Origin: G963674685 sp964591275
Lineage (GTDB): Bacteria > Lernaellota > Lernaellaia > JACKCT01
Assembly (NCBI GenBank): GCA_964591275.1
Contig: CAZQAE010000017.1
Coordinates: 1 to 64,000, forward strand
Direction: 5' to 3'
DNA length: 64,000 nt
In this document: piece by piece, positions 15,669 to 25,293 of the stretch
Layout of the letters: each line of letters opens with the position of its first letter
Numbering within the stretch: the first letter of the stretch is position 1
Notes under the pieces: generated by a model
Told to the model about the DNA's origin: nothing
Database searches by the model: none
What the model saw: the letters and a program-made list of their open reading frames with translations, nothing else
Made by a program: the position numbers and the translations under genes

Positions 15669-17816
15669 TCATTTCACAACCGCAACCGTTTCCGCATCCG
15701 CCAAAGGCCGCGCGCACATCCCCCGCAAAACCGGTCCATCGTATAAGCTGTCGGCGATAAAACGCGCCAGGTAGCCGCTTCCCAGCGGGGTCAGATGCAC
15801 AAGGTCGAAGGAGACCGGTTCGTTTTTCACGCTTTCCCACCGCTCGGTCAGATCGCAAAATTCGATGTGATGGGCTTCGGAGAAATCCTTCATCTCTTGC
15901 GTGATGCGGGGTTTGAGGGTTTTCACCGGCTGGTTGCCTACTTGAGCCTCAATCTCCGGGACTAAAACAAGCTGGAAATCGTAAGCCCTGGCCACATCGA
16001 GCATTATCTCAAGAGAGCGTGTGATCGTTGGAGGAGGAAGTTGTTTGTCTATCACTGGCGCCTGCGGACGAACGAGCAGCTTTCGAAGGAAACCGTATGT
16101 CGCCATACCGGAGAATTTGTCCAGAAAAACAATCGTGGGCGACCTGCCGACGCCGTAGCGCAGGACCTGTCGTATCTCTTGTTCGTTTGGTTCACCCAGG
16201 CGGTCGAGTTCATGCCGAATGCGCCAGTAATAGCTTTCCGGCCTGCTGTCGCCGTCTTCATTGCCGCCGTAATACAAAATGACGGCGTTGGGATTGTAGC
16301 GCCACAGAACTTCCTTGAGCCAAATGGCCAGTTGGAAGGCGTTGTAGCCGCCCCATCCGGCATTGAGGACCTCTATCTTCGATCGGCAATCATCGTGAAG
16401 CAGGTTTTCCAATTGCGCCGGCCATGTTTGCTGAGGATTTCCGATTCCGGCTCCATACGTTGAAGACGAGCCCAGGGCGATAATGCGAAAAACATCTTCC
16501 GGCTTTTGGTAATGGACGAAGGCGCTGCGAAACTCCTCGCCACGCAGATCCTTGTGATTGTTCATGATGTCCGTGTGTCGATAGATAGCCCAGCTATCAA
16601 GCCGGGAGCCGGTCATCGGCAATCCGTGATCTCCGGGTTGTCCGCGGGTCTCATGCATAAACTCGAATCCGGGCAATAATGCGATAAACAAAACCGGTAA
16701 AAGGAGTTGCGCGCGATTTAGCAGCTTTCGATGCCGAAGCGCGTGCGCTGCGGTTAAAAAAATTGTCGCCAGGCAAAGGGTGGCGGGGATGACCGGCCAC
16801 ACTGGGAAAAAGAACAGTATGGTTGCGGCAAAAGCGATTATTCCGAAAACAGGGGCAGGGTTTTTTGAAAGTCCATGCGCAAGAATTGTCAGGGCGCACA
16901 AGATGCTAATGGTGCCCGATGGTTTTGCCAGCATGCCCGGCATATGGAAAATGATGATTCCAATAATCCCTTGGATGACGCCAAGGAAAATGGCCGGGCG
17001 CCCGGAAATTGTGGCGATCTCCGGGCCGCGCATGACGAGGGCGATGGCAATAATAAATGCGATGATTCGCATCGCCAGCGGGATTTCCGCAACTCCGTTT
17101 TCGGGGATGAACACGGAGCTTTCCATGGGCGATTCATCGCGTCGGATCAGAAGCATTTTGGAAAATGTCGGTGGAATTTGCCGAACACCGATATAAATCT
17201 GCGAGATGGATTTTACCGGCAAATGAAATTGGTAGGTTTTGGATGGTCCGATCTGAATTTCAACCGGTTCTCTGACCGCTCGGGGTTTTGTGTCGGTCGC
17301 GGGAATTTGCGACCTCGTATTCGGAAATGTGACGGCTACGGCGCCATCCGGGATAGCAAGAGGCCTATCGCTTAATATCTCAACCAGGGCAGGCTGCGGC
17401 GAGGGCGTGTCGCCGACATTGTCGGCGACGATGCGGGGCTTTGAGTTTGAATCCAGCCCGATTTTAAAAACACTCTTCATCGCCACGGTGAGCGACACGG
17501 ATTTCGCGCGCTTCGGCAAAAACACCAGGGAGTATGCCCCGGGGACCTCGAAGGATCGCGTTTCCAAATGATACACCATCTTGTTAGCGAGACCTTGAGC
17601 GTCCGTGATGGGCAATCCGCCGCCGGGGGCCGAAGTGGGCGAAAGCGCCTGCATGGGCGACAAACGAGGTTGGTCTTGTTCCAGGGCCGGGCTTGCGTAG
17701 AGGGCGATGCTCAGCGCTGCGACAGTGGCCATCGCCATCGCAAAGCGCAACACTCGCTCAATAGTGTTCGATGAAGTATCTTTAGTCATCCTGCGTGTCA
17801 CTATACTCCGAAACAT
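15669..17816 (-). CDS. Membrane-bound SGNH/GDSL hydrolase
   Basis: 715 residues. An N-terminal membrane anchor is followed by a periplasmic beta-rich region (about 50-240), a block of roughly eight membrane helices (about 245-400; for instance IIAFIIAIALVMRG, GVIQGIIGIIIFHMPGMLA), then a C-terminal SGNH domain. All SGNH blocks are visible: IIALGSSSTYGAG (block I Ser), VLNAGWGGYNAFQ (block II Gly), YYGGNEDGD (block III Asn) and FDLVHLTPLGSGYLA (block V Asp-x-x-His). A complete catalytic set predicts esterase or acetyltransferase activity on the periplasmic side, likely on a surface glycan. The neighbour 9 bases upstream is a GT-C-like membrane protein, which supports a role in glycan assembly or acetylation. 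Whether it hydrolyses or transfers acyl groups cannot be told. Confidence 0.85.
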   Translation of the reverse strand: MFRSIVTRRMTKDTSSNTIERVLRFAMAMATVAALSIALYASPALEQDQPRLSPMQALSPTSAPGGGLPITDAQGLANKMVYHLETRSFEVPGAYSLVFLPKRAKSVSLTVAMKSVFKIGLDSNSKPRIVADNVGDTPSPQPALVEILSDRPLAIPDGAVAVTFPNTRSQIPATDTKPRAVREPVEIQIGPSKTYQFHLPVKSISQIYIGVRQIPPTFSKMLLIRRDESPMESSVFIPENGVAEIPLAMRIIAFIIAIALVMRGPEIATISGRPAIFLGVIQGIIGIIIFHMPGMLAKPSGTISILCALTILAHGLSKNPAPVFGIIAFAATILFFFPVWPVIPATLCLATIFLTAAHALRHRKLLNRAQLLLPVLFIALLPGFEFMHETRGQPGDHGLPMTGSRLDSWAIYRHTDIMNNHKDLRGEEFRSAFVHYQKPEDVFRIIALGSSSTYGAGIGNPQQTWPAQLENLLHDDCRSKIEVLNAGWGGYNAFQLAIWLKEVLWRYNPNAVILYYGGNEDGDSRPESYYWRIRHELDRLGEPNEQEIRQVLRYGVGRSPTIVFLDKFSGMATYGFLRKLLVRPQAPVIDKQLPPPTITRSLEIMLDVARAYDFQLVLVPEIEAQVGNQPVKTLKPRITQEMKDFSEAHHIEFCDLTERWESVKNEPVSFDLVHLTPLGSGYLARFIADSLYDGPVLRGMCARPLADAETVAVVK

Positions 17817-17825
17817 TGCCCCTCG

Positions 17826-19964
17826 TCATGGATGTTTGGCGTCGTCGATTTCCCTAATCGATTCGGCGACCCATTCCCTTCGTGACGGGTCCTCCGTGTT
17901 TTTAAGCGCTTCCTGATAAGCTTTTCGAGCAGCGGCAAAGTCGCCCTGCCGACCGGCGAGTTTTGCGAGTTCTATGAAAACCAGCGAAGCCGCTTCGCCG
18001 TCAAGGGACTGTAAAGTCTTTTCATAGAGCTCGGCGGCGGCGTTTGTCTTGCCTGAGCTTTCCATTTTTAGAGCTGTTTCCATCACGGTCTGGGTCAGGG
18101 AATTTTGGTCGCAATGTGCTTTTACGGCCTTTTGAATGAAGCCGCGAGCAGAGGCGAAATCATCGCGCATGGAAGATATCCCGGCCATATGCAAGGCGGC
18201 TTCGGCGTAGATGGCCCCCTCATTATTTTTTAGAATCTCCAGCAGCATCTGCTCGGCTTTTTGCACTGAACCGTTTTGTCGATGAATGAGCGCTTCATCA
18301 AGATCAATTCCGGGTATTTGCTCAGGAAAGGCAACTCTCCGAAGCCGCCGGATGGTCTCAAGGGCTGCAGCCCAATCCCTTTTTTGCAGCGTGGCGTGTA
18401 CTTTCGCCGAAAGAAGGGAATAAATACGTTCGCGATCCTCTGCGTATTGCTCAAGCAAGGGCTCGAAATATTTATTGAAGCTTCCCTCCTTCGTTTTTCC
18501 CGCAGCTTCGAGTTTGGCTATTTCATTGAGAGCGTCAATCTTTGGACCGAAGTGAGCGCCTTTTTTCATCAGGATATCCCATTGCTCGTCGGCCTGTTCT
18601 TTGCGATCCAGCCATGCCAGTCGACGCGCCAGATTGAAACGCGTGTTGTCATCATTGGCATTGAGGCTCATAAAGAGTTGATACAATAAAAGAGCGGCCT
18701 TATCGTCACCGTGAATTACACCGCATTGACCTTTGGTCATAGCTTCCCTGGCTTGATCGGCAGCGTAATCGCCCGTTGGAGCCGGATGCCTGAGGCCAAA
18801 CAAAACGGCGCGGCGCGGCGGCGTGGCCGCTGAGACCGCAACAACTGTCGCGTTGAAAAGCCCAAGAGCCGCGTAGAGAATCGTGACGATATAGCTGATG
18901 CGCCGGACCCATTTTCTATTCCATAGGCGAACTGCCGAAAAGACGGACCACAGGGGCAAAGACAGCCAAGCCGCGAGGATGTACCAGGGTCGCCGCGTAT
19001 CCAAAGAAAGATAGAATATTAAGGGGATCAGAAAAAACGATGCGAAGGCCAGATCCTCGATACTAAAATCTTTGTCTTTGGCTCGCACATAGAGAAGTGC
19101 GGCGAGACACGCGAGAACAGGAGCGCCCCTAAAGCCAAAAAGCATGACGGGAAAGTAGAAAAACCTGCCGGGAAAGTTTTCATCGGAAGAATTGTTGAAA
19201 TCAAAATAGACTTCATCAGGAACAACACTCAGGTGAGGGATAACCCAAAGGGCCGAGGAGATAAGTACGATGGCCAGCAAAGCGCTTCTGCGCCGTCTGA
19301 GCGCTTTGTCTTTCGTGAAACACAAAATGACTCCCGCCGGGACAATGGGGAGAAGCAAAACCATTTTCGTCTGCGCCGCAAGGACGAGGGCACACGCGGC
19401 GACGCAAAACGCCAAAGGATTCGACAGGCGGTCGGCGTAATAAATGGCGGCGAAAACCGTCAGGACTCCCGCCAGCAAAGGAGCTTCCAGATTGAAAGAC
19501 ATCCCCGTTTCCCAGAACACAGGATTGGCTAGGAGGATGGCCAGCGGCGCTGCCGCAAGAATCGAGTTTCCCGCCATTTTACGCCCGAGAAGCGTCGCAA
19601 TAATCAGGGAGATTGACCAAAAGAAAAGGATAGAGAGTCCTGAGCTTAACCAGGAGAAATTTGTCGCCAATATTACAGCTACGCCGACAAAGTAGCCAAG
19701 CGGCATGTACCGCGCCGCTTGCTGCCGGAGAACGTGGATAAGCTGTCTGGGATTATTCTGGAGCAACTCGGCGATGCGCAGCGTGTGCGTGTAATGCTGC
19801 TGGGAGTCGTGACCGCTGGGGATAATGTTGGCGTAATGCCACCAGGACAGGGCGAACAGACTCACGATTATCAATGCGGTCATTGCGAAAACCGGCAGGC
19901 CTCCGCCGTTGGCGTCGCCTGCAAACCGTCGATAAAGTCTGAGCGGGACTTGAAATATTTTCAT
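17826..19964 (-). CDS. Polytopic GT-C-like membrane protein with C-terminal TPR repeats
   Basis: 712 residues. The first 400 residues contain about ten membrane helices and the acidic first periplasmic loop typical of GT-C glycosyltransferases (IIPSGHDSQQHYTHTLRI). The RRPWYILAAWLSLPLW segment and FWETGMSFNLEAPLL resemble dolichyl- or polyprenyl-phosphate-sugar dependent enzymes of the PMT/ArnT group. From about 440 the protein is soluble and made of helical repeats of TPR type (NTRFNLARRLAWLDRKEQAD; AIYAEAALHMAGISSMRDDF; AAARKAYQEALKNTEDPSRR). Predicted role: transfer of a lipid-linked sugar to a periplasmic acceptor, with the TPR part recruiting the acceptor. Next to the SGNH hydrolase on the same strand. 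Donor and acceptor unknown. Confidence 0.75.
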   Translation of the reverse strand: MKIFQVPLRLYRRFAGDANGGGLPVFAMTALIIVSLFALSWWHYANIIPSGHDSQQHYTHTLRIAELLQNNPRQLIHVLRQQAARYMPLGYFVGVAVILATNFSWLSSGLSILFFWSISLIIATLLGRKMAGNSILAAAPLAILLANPVFWETGMSFNLEAPLLAGVLTVFAAIYYADRLSNPLAFCVAACALVLAAQTKMVLLLPIVPAGVILCFTKDKALRRRRSALLAIVLISSALWVIPHLSVVPDEVYFDFNNSSDENFPGRFFYFPVMLFGFRGAPVLACLAALLYVRAKDKDFSIEDLAFASFFLIPLIFYLSLDTRRPWYILAAWLSLPLWSVFSAVRLWNRKWVRRISYIVTILYAALGLFNATVVAVSAATPPRRAVLFGLRHPAPTGDYAADQAREAMTKGQCGVIHGDDKAALLLYQLFMSLNANDDNTRFNLARRLAWLDRKEQADEQWDILMKKGAHFGPKIDALNEIAKLEAAGKTKEGSFNKYFEPLLEQYAEDRERIYSLLSAKVHATLQKRDWAAALETIRRLRRVAFPEQIPGIDLDEALIHRQNGSVQKAEQMLLEILKNNEGAIYAEAALHMAGISSMRDDFASARGFIQKAVKAHCDQNSLTQTVMETALKMESSGKTNAAAELYEKTLQSLDGEAASLVFIELAKLAGRQGDFAAARKAYQEALKNTEDPSRREWVAESIREIDDAKHP

Positions 19965-20000
19965 GCCCGAATCGCCCCAGTGAAAAAAGTCGTTTCGACT

Positions 20001-21185
20001 TTAGCCTTCCGCCTTCAGTCTTTTCCCTTCATCCTTCGACCTTTCTCCTTCCGCATTCGACTCCGGTCCGGGCATCTGCTCGAACTCATGACGCAGAAAT
20101 AGGACCAGGGGGATGGCGAGCATCAGGCCGACGATTCCGAACAGGACTTCGCAAACGACCAGGGAGGTGAGTGTGATGAACATGGGCATGTGTACGATAT
20201 CGCCGATGATCTTCGAATTAAGAAAGTATTCCAGTTTGTGAACGCCGATTAGAAGACCTAGGCAGATTGCGGCGGCCCAGGGACCGATGGTCACGAAGGC
20301 CATAACCGTCAGAATCGTGTTGGAAATCAAATTGCCGGCTACCGGAAGCAATCCAAAAACAAAAACAGCGCCGATCAACAAAAACGGATAGGGCAAACCC
20401 AGGGCGAAAATGACAATCGTGGAGATGGCAGTGTTGATGCCGGAAATGATGATTTGGCCGCCCATGACGCGCCGGAAGTAGTAATAGAAAACACGTACGC
20501 GCGTGATCACGAAGCGGTAGAAAAAATTCATCAGGCTTTTCGGCCGGCGACCGAAAACGCCGTCAAGTTTTTCCGTTTTATGATAGAGAAGCAGGTTCAG
20601 AACGAGGGCGAAAATGAAATAGATAAAACCTTTGTAAGATGCTGAGAATACGCCGGCCAGAAATTTCAGCGTGCTGGTGGTCCCGGTGACGATGGCGCTT
20701 TTGACTTCCTGCGGGTTGACGTATTGCGTGAGGTCCCAACGGGCGTTGGCGTTTTCGAACAGCGTGATTGCCTGGCTTTGTAGTGTCTCGGCCAAACCGG
20801 GCATCTGTGCAATCAGGTTGGGGATGATGTTGTAAAACAGTACTGTAAACAGGGCGATAACGGCTAAATACAGTATGGAAAATAGAAGCGCTTTGGGCAC
20901 AAAGGGAACCAATCGCCGCACATCGTTGGTCATGAAATCGGAAACCAGATACAGAAAAAGAAAGGAGACAACGAATACTGTCAGGTTCGATGCGAAGCAT
21001 AAAAGGACCAGGCCCGCAAAAAACGTATAGCCCGCGAGATAGGGATGCGCGTCGATAATCGTGTTTTTACGCCGAGTCCAATCCGCCTCGTTCTTCCATT
21101 GAAAGCGAGTGGTTTCGTTCGCGGAGTCCAGCAGGTCCTCTTCACTGTCGCTGCCGACCGGCTTTTGATCCTTTTGGAATTTCAT
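20001..21185 (-). CDS. AI-2E/PerM-family transporter
   Basis: 394 residues from the ATG at 21185 (an upstream TTG at 21197 is possible). Eight or so membrane helices follow a charged N terminus: LAGYTFFAGLVLLCFASNLT, VFVVSFLFLYLVSDF, ALLFSILYLAVIALFTVLF. The middle carries the large periplasmic loop, and the C-terminal half has the family pattern QIIISGINTAISTIVIFALG, PFLLIGAVFVFGLLPVAGNL and GIVGLMLAIPLVLFL. The family includes the E. coli TqsA and PerM proteins; substrates are mostly unknown. The last 20 or so residues (NAEGERSKDEGKRLKAEG) are encoded by a seven-base repeat array, so the gene end has been extended through an intergenic-type repeat. 36 bases separate it from the GT-C gene downstream. 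Confidence 0.85.
   Translation of the reverse strand: MKFQKDQKPVGSDSEEDLLDSANETTRFQWKNEADWTRRKNTIIDAHPYLAGYTFFAGLVLLCFASNLTVFVVSFLFLYLVSDFMTNDVRRLVPFVPKALLFSILYLAVIALFTVLFYNIIPNLIAQMPGLAETLQSQAITLFENANARWDLTQYVNPQEVKSAIVTGTTSTLKFLAGVFSASYKGFIYFIFALVLNLLLYHKTEKLDGVFGRRPKSLMNFFYRFVITRVRVFYYYFRRVMGGQIIISGINTAISTIVIFALGLPYPFLLIGAVFVFGLLPVAGNLISNTILTVMAFVTIGPWAAAICLGLLIGVHKLEYFLNSKIIGDIVHMPMFITLTSLVVCEVLFGIVGLMLAIPLVLFLRHEFEQMPGPESNAEGERSKDEGKRLKAEG
20004..20059 (-). repeat. Heptamer array forming the 3' end of the AI-2E family gene
   Basis: Eight seven-base units on the plus strand: GCCTTCC, GCCTTCA, GTCTTTT, CCCTTCA, TCCTTCG, ACCTTTC, TCCTTCC, GCATTCG. On the coding strand these read GGAAGGC-type units related to the AAGGATG array at 25218. 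Confidence 0.75.
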
Positions 21186-21362
21186 GTCTTTGACCAAATT
21201 ACACCCATCTTCTTAAGCGCGCATTGATAAAACGAAATATCAGTTTGACCTTTGTCGTTTCGCTTTATTATGAGCGGAGAATCATGCCTCGCATGATGGA
21301 CCCAACCGGGCTGCCGGTCAATAAAATTACATGATGCCACGCCAGCGGGCGAAGGCCATCGC

Positions 21363-24194
21363 TCAAGTCGCCTGGTCTTCGAATATCTTCTTCAGGAAAC
21401 GGCCTGTGTGGCTATTTTCATTGGCGGCGATGTCTTCGGGCCGTCCCTTGGCGATGATCCGACCGCCCCCGTCTCCGCCTTCCGGCCCCAGGTCGATGAT
21501 CCAGTCGGCGGTTTTGATCACGTCCAGGTTATGCTCGATGACAATCACCGTGTTCCCCGCGTCCAGGAGCTTTCCCAGCACTTCGAGAAGTTTTTTGATG
21601 TCCTCGAAATGAAGCCCGGTGGTCGGTTCGTCGAGGATGTAGATCGTTTTTCCGGTTGAGCGTTTGGAAAGCTCTTTGGACAGCTTGATGCGCTGCGCCT
21701 CGCCGCCGGAAAGCGTGGTCGCCTGCTGCCCCAGGTGAATGTACCCCAATCCCACATCCTGCAAGGTTTTGAGTTTGTTGTAGATGACGGGAATATTCGA
21801 CAGAAAATCCGCCGCCTGATTGACCGTCATGTCCAGCACATCGGCGATGGATTTTCCCTTGTACTTCACTTCCAGCGTGTCCCGGTTATAGCGCCGCCCC
21901 CGGCAATCGTCGCATGTGACGTAAACATCGGGCAGGAAGTGCATCTCGATCTTGATGAGGCCGTCGCCCTCGCAGGTTTCACAGCGTCCGCCCTTGACGT
22001 TGAAGGAAAATCGCCCTGGTTTATAACCGCGCACCTTGGACTCCGGCAGCGACGCGAACAGGTCGCGGATCGGCGTAAAAAGTCCGGTGTACGTCGCCGG
22101 GTTGCTGCGCGGCGTGCGACCAATAGGGGACTGGTCGATGTTGATCACCTTGTCCACGAAAGACAGCCCCTTGATTTTGTCGAAGGGCGACGGGCGATCC
22201 TTGGAACGATAAAGGTGCTGTGCCAGCGCGCGATGGAAGGTATCGATGATCAGCGTGGATTTGCCCGAACCCGAAACCCCCGTTACGCAGGTGAAAGCGC
22301 CCAGCGGAAAAGACACGTCGATCTTTTTCAGGTTGTTGCCGCGGCAGCCCGTGAGTGTGATGGCGCGTTTTTTAATGACACGCCTCTTGGCCGGAATGCC
22401 GATGGACAGCTCGCCGGACAGGTATCGTCCGGTCAGGGATTTTTTGCTGCGGATTAATCCCCGCACGTTTCCAGCGTAAACGATCTCGCCGCCGTGAACC
22501 CCGGCGCCGGGCCCCATGTCGATCACGTAGTCGGCCGCAGCGATGGTCTCTGCGTCGTGTTCCACGATGATGACGGTGTTGCCCAGATCCCGCAGTCGCT
22601 TGAGCATTCGAAGCAGCCGCTTGTTGTCTCGCTGATGCAGCCCGATGGAAGGCTCGTCGAGGATGTAGAGCACGCCGACCAAGGATGAGCCGATCTGCGT
22701 GGCCAGGCGGATGCGCTGGCTTTCGCCTCCGGCCAGGGTCCCGCTTTTGCGGTCAAGGGAAAGGTAGTCCAATCCCACGGCCTTGAGGAATCCTAGGCGC
22801 TCCTTTACCTCGCGCAGCACGCGCCGGGCAATCTCTGTTTGCTTTTTGCTGAGCTTGATCTCATCGATGAATTTGACGGAGTTGGCGATGGACAGGGCCG
22901 TGAGTTCGGAGATGTTCAGGCCGTTGATGCGGATGTTTCTCGCCTCGATGCGCAGTCGCTGCCCTTTGCAATCGGCGCAGGGCATAACGCTCATAAAGCG
23001 ACGAATTTCCTCGCGCATCATCTCGCTGCCCGTTTCATGAAATCGCCGGTCCAGGTTGGGGATGACGCCCTCGAATGGCCGCGTGTAGGAATAGCGTCTT
23101 TCGCCGTCCTGATGATCGAAGCGAATGTCTGCGTCTCCGCTTCCGTAAAGCAGAAGATTCCGAACATTTTCCGGAAGATCCTTCCAAGGCGTGAAGATGG
23201 AAAACTTATAGAGCTTCGTCAGGCTTTCAAGGATGCTGTGGAAAAATACGGAGCCGATGCGATTGGCCCAAGGTACGACCGCGCCGTCTCTGAGCGACAG
23301 GTTCGGGTCCGGCGTAATCAGATCCGGGTCGATGAACATCTTTGAGCCCAGGCCATCGCAAGCGGGGCAGGCGCCGTGCGGATTGTTGAAGGAAAACATC
23401 CGAGGCTCGATTTCAGGATAGCTGATTCCGCATTCAACGCACGCAAAGTTTTCGCTGAAAATGCGCGGGGGCTCATCGCCGACGATCACTTTGAGCAATC
23501 CCTCGGCGTTTTTCAAAGCGGTCTCAATCGAGTCGGTCAGACGCCTTTCGATGCCGTCGCGCATTTTGATTCGGTCCACGTACAGGTCAATATCGTGCTT
23601 GACCGTTTTCTTGAGCTTCGGCGTTTCGGACAGATCGTAAGTCTTTCCATCGATGATTGCGCGGACGAAACCCGCTCGGGCGAACTGTGTCAGTTCTTTC
23701 TTATATTCTCCCTTTCGTCCCCGCACGATCGGCGCCAGGATGGAAATCGGGGTCTCTGCGGGATGATGCATTATCGCGTCCACCATCTGCTGCGGCGACT
23801 GCGCGGTGATGGGCTTGTGGCAAGAGTGGCAATAGGGGGTTCCGATCCGCGCATAGAGCAAGCGCAGGTAGTCGTAAATCTCGGTGACGGTTCCGACGGT
23901 TGAACGGGGATTTCGGCTTGTGGTCTTTTGCTCGATGCTGATGGCCGGCGACAGACCTTCAATCAAATCCACATCGGGCTTTGCGAACTGTTCAAGGAAC
24001 TGCCGGGCGTATGAAGACAGGCTTTCCACGTAGCGCCTCTGGCCCTCGGCGTAGATCGTGTCGAAGGCCAGTGAACTTTTGCCCGAGCCGGATATGCCGG
24101 TGATGACAACCAGCTTATTGCGGGGAATATCGCAGCTTACGTTGCGCAGATTGTGTTCCCGCGCGCCCTTGATGACAAGTTTGTCCGAGTTCAT
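21363..24194 (-). CDS. uvrA: UvrABC excision nuclease subunit A
   Basis: 943 residues, normal length for UvrA. Two ABC ATPase modules are complete: the first Walker A GISGSGKSSLAFDTIYAEGQ near residue 31, with its signature LAGGESQRIRLATQIGSSLV and Walker B VLYILDEPSIGLHQRDN; the second Walker A VTGVSGSGKSTLIID near residue 640, signature TLSGGEAQRIKLSKELSKRS and Walker B IYILDEPTTGLHFED. Zinc-binding cysteines occur as CVECGISYPE/CPACDGLG and CETCEGDG/CDDCRGRR. It finds DNA lesions with UvrB in nucleotide excision repair. The stop of pdxA directly abuts its ATG, so the two are probably co-transcribed. The terminal FEDQAT is slightly shorter than in E. coli. Confidence 0.98.
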   Translation of the reverse strand: MNSDKLVIKGAREHNLRNVSCDIPRNKLVVITGISGSGKSSLAFDTIYAEGQRRYVESLSSYARQFLEQFAKPDVDLIEGLSPAISIEQKTTSRNPRSTVGTVTEIYDYLRLLYARIGTPYCHSCHKPITAQSPQQMVDAIMHHPAETPISILAPIVRGRKGEYKKELTQFARAGFVRAIIDGKTYDLSETPKLKKTVKHDIDLYVDRIKMRDGIERRLTDSIETALKNAEGLLKVIVGDEPPRIFSENFACVECGISYPEIEPRMFSFNNPHGACPACDGLGSKMFIDPDLITPDPNLSLRDGAVVPWANRIGSVFFHSILESLTKLYKFSIFTPWKDLPENVRNLLLYGSGDADIRFDHQDGERRYSYTRPFEGVIPNLDRRFHETGSEMMREEIRRFMSVMPCADCKGQRLRIEARNIRINGLNISELTALSIANSVKFIDEIKLSKKQTEIARRVLREVKERLGFLKAVGLDYLSLDRKSGTLAGGESQRIRLATQIGSSLVGVLYILDEPSIGLHQRDNKRLLRMLKRLRDLGNTVIIVEHDAETIAAADYVIDMGPGAGVHGGEIVYAGNVRGLIRSKKSLTGRYLSGELSIGIPAKRRVIKKRAITLTGCRGNNLKKIDVSFPLGAFTCVTGVSGSGKSTLIIDTFHRALAQHLYRSKDRPSPFDKIKGLSFVDKVINIDQSPIGRTPRSNPATYTGLFTPIRDLFASLPESKVRGYKPGRFSFNVKGGRCETCEGDGLIKIEMHFLPDVYVTCDDCRGRRYNRDTLEVKYKGKSIADVLDMTVNQAADFLSNIPVIYNKLKTLQDVGLGYIHLGQQATTLSGGEAQRIKLSKELSKRSTGKTIYILDEPTTGLHFEDIKKLLEVLGKLLDAGNTVIVIEHNLDVIKTADWIIDLGPEGGDGGGRIIAKGRPEDIAANENSHTGRFLKKIFEDQAT

Positions 24195-25202
24195 TTATCC
24201 GTGGATTCTAATTTTTTGCACCATGTCGGCAGCGGTTTTGATGGCGGTAATCATGCTGGTCGGATCGGCCGAGTACTTTCCGGCGATGTCTAGCGCCGTG
24301 CCGTGGTCCGGGGAGGTGCGGATGATGGGCAGCCCCAGCGTGATGTTCACTCCTTTGTCGAAGTGAAGCAGCTTGATCGGGATCATGGCCTGGTCATGCG
24401 TCGGCGTTGCCACCACGTCGTACTCGCCTTTAACGGCTTTGACAAAGATCGTGTCCGCCGGATGAGGCCCGCTGATGTTGATCCCTTCCGAGCGCAGGCG
24501 CACAACTGCCGGCGCAAGGATTTCGATTTCCTCTTTTCCGAAAAGGCCGCCTTCGCCGCCGTGCGGATTGAGGGCGCACAAGGCGATCCTGGCTTTGCTC
24601 ATGCCGAAATATCGCTGCATATCCTTATCGATCACCCTGATCTTTTCTTCCACCAGCTTGCGGGTCAACATATCGGGTACTTCGCGGATCGGGCAATGCG
24701 TCGTCAAAGGAACAACGCGCAAAGTTTCGCCGATGAGCATCATGACCGGCGTTTGCGTTCCCGTCAGATCGCCCAGGATTTCCGTGTGACCCGGGTAATG
24801 GATGCCGGCCTTATGAAGAGCCGACTTCGTGATGGGCGCCGTGACCAGGGCATCGACATCCGCCACCATGGCCAGTTCAACGGCCATGCGTACGAAAGCG
24901 GCCTGCGCCATGCCCCGAAAAGCAAGGTCGTATCCCATACGCGGTGCGCCGTCTGCCTCGCCAGGCTTCGGGGCGCCGGCATATTCTGAAAGGCGCTCGG
25001 GCGTTTCAACCGGTATGGAGCGCCCAATCTGCCGGGCGATGTCCTCCAGGCCGCAGGCCTTGGCCGCATCCACAAAACCTTCTTTGATTCCAATCAGAAT
25101 CGGTCGGCAGACTCGAAATGCCTCCGGTAGCGCCTTGGCGACGATCTCCGGACCGATGCCGGCCGGATCACCCATTGTTATGGCGAGCGTTGGTAATGCC
25201 AT
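24195..25202 (-). CDS. pdxA: 4-hydroxythreonine-4-phosphate dehydrogenase
   Basis: 335 residues, full length for PdxA. Family motifs: ITMGDPAGIGPEIVAKALPE at the N terminus, VTAPITKSALHKAG, HTEILGDLTG with a metal-ligand His, TTHCPIREVPDMLT, LNPHGGEGGLFGKEE, HPADTIF, TPTHDQAMIPIKLL and LGLPIIRTSPDHGTALDIAG. It oxidises 4-phosphohydroxy-L-threonine to 3-amino-2-oxopropyl phosphate precursor in the DXP-independent-of-host pyridoxal phosphate pathway shared with PdxJ. PdxJ is not in the window. The gene follows the SurA-like gene, a pairing also known in Proteobacteria (surA-pdxA), here with an intervening repeat-bearing spacer of about 90 bases. Confidence 0.97.
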   Translation of the reverse strand: MALPTLAITMGDPAGIGPEIVAKALPEAFRVCRPILIGIKEGFVDAAKACGLEDIARQIGRSIPVETPERLSEYAGAPKPGEADGAPRMGYDLAFRGMAQAAFVRMAVELAMVADVDALVTAPITKSALHKAGIHYPGHTEILGDLTGTQTPVMMLIGETLRVVPLTTHCPIREVPDMLTRKLVEEKIRVIDKDMQRYFGMSKARIALCALNPHGGEGGLFGKEEIEILAPAVVRLRSEGINISGPHPADTIFVKAVKGEYDVVATPTHDQAMIPIKLLHFDKGVNITLGLPIIRTSPDHGTALDIAGKYSADPTSMITAIKTAADMVQKIRIHG

Positions 25203-25217
25203 TTAATAATTCCCAGT

Positions 25218-25288
25218 AAGGATGAAGGGTGGAGGATGAAGGATAAGTTGGACAGGCCGAACCCTAAACCCTCCTGAGCACTGAGCGC
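25218..25288 (-). repeat. Mixed heptamer arrays in the surA-pdxA spacer
   Basis: Plus-strand units AAGGATG, AAGGGTG, GAGGATG, AAGGATA (25218-25245), then ACCCTAA, ACCCTCC, TGAGCAC, TGAGCGC (25261-25288). Three different sequences all with period 7 stand in one 90-base spacer. Confidence 0.7.
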
Positions 25289-25293
25289 TAACC

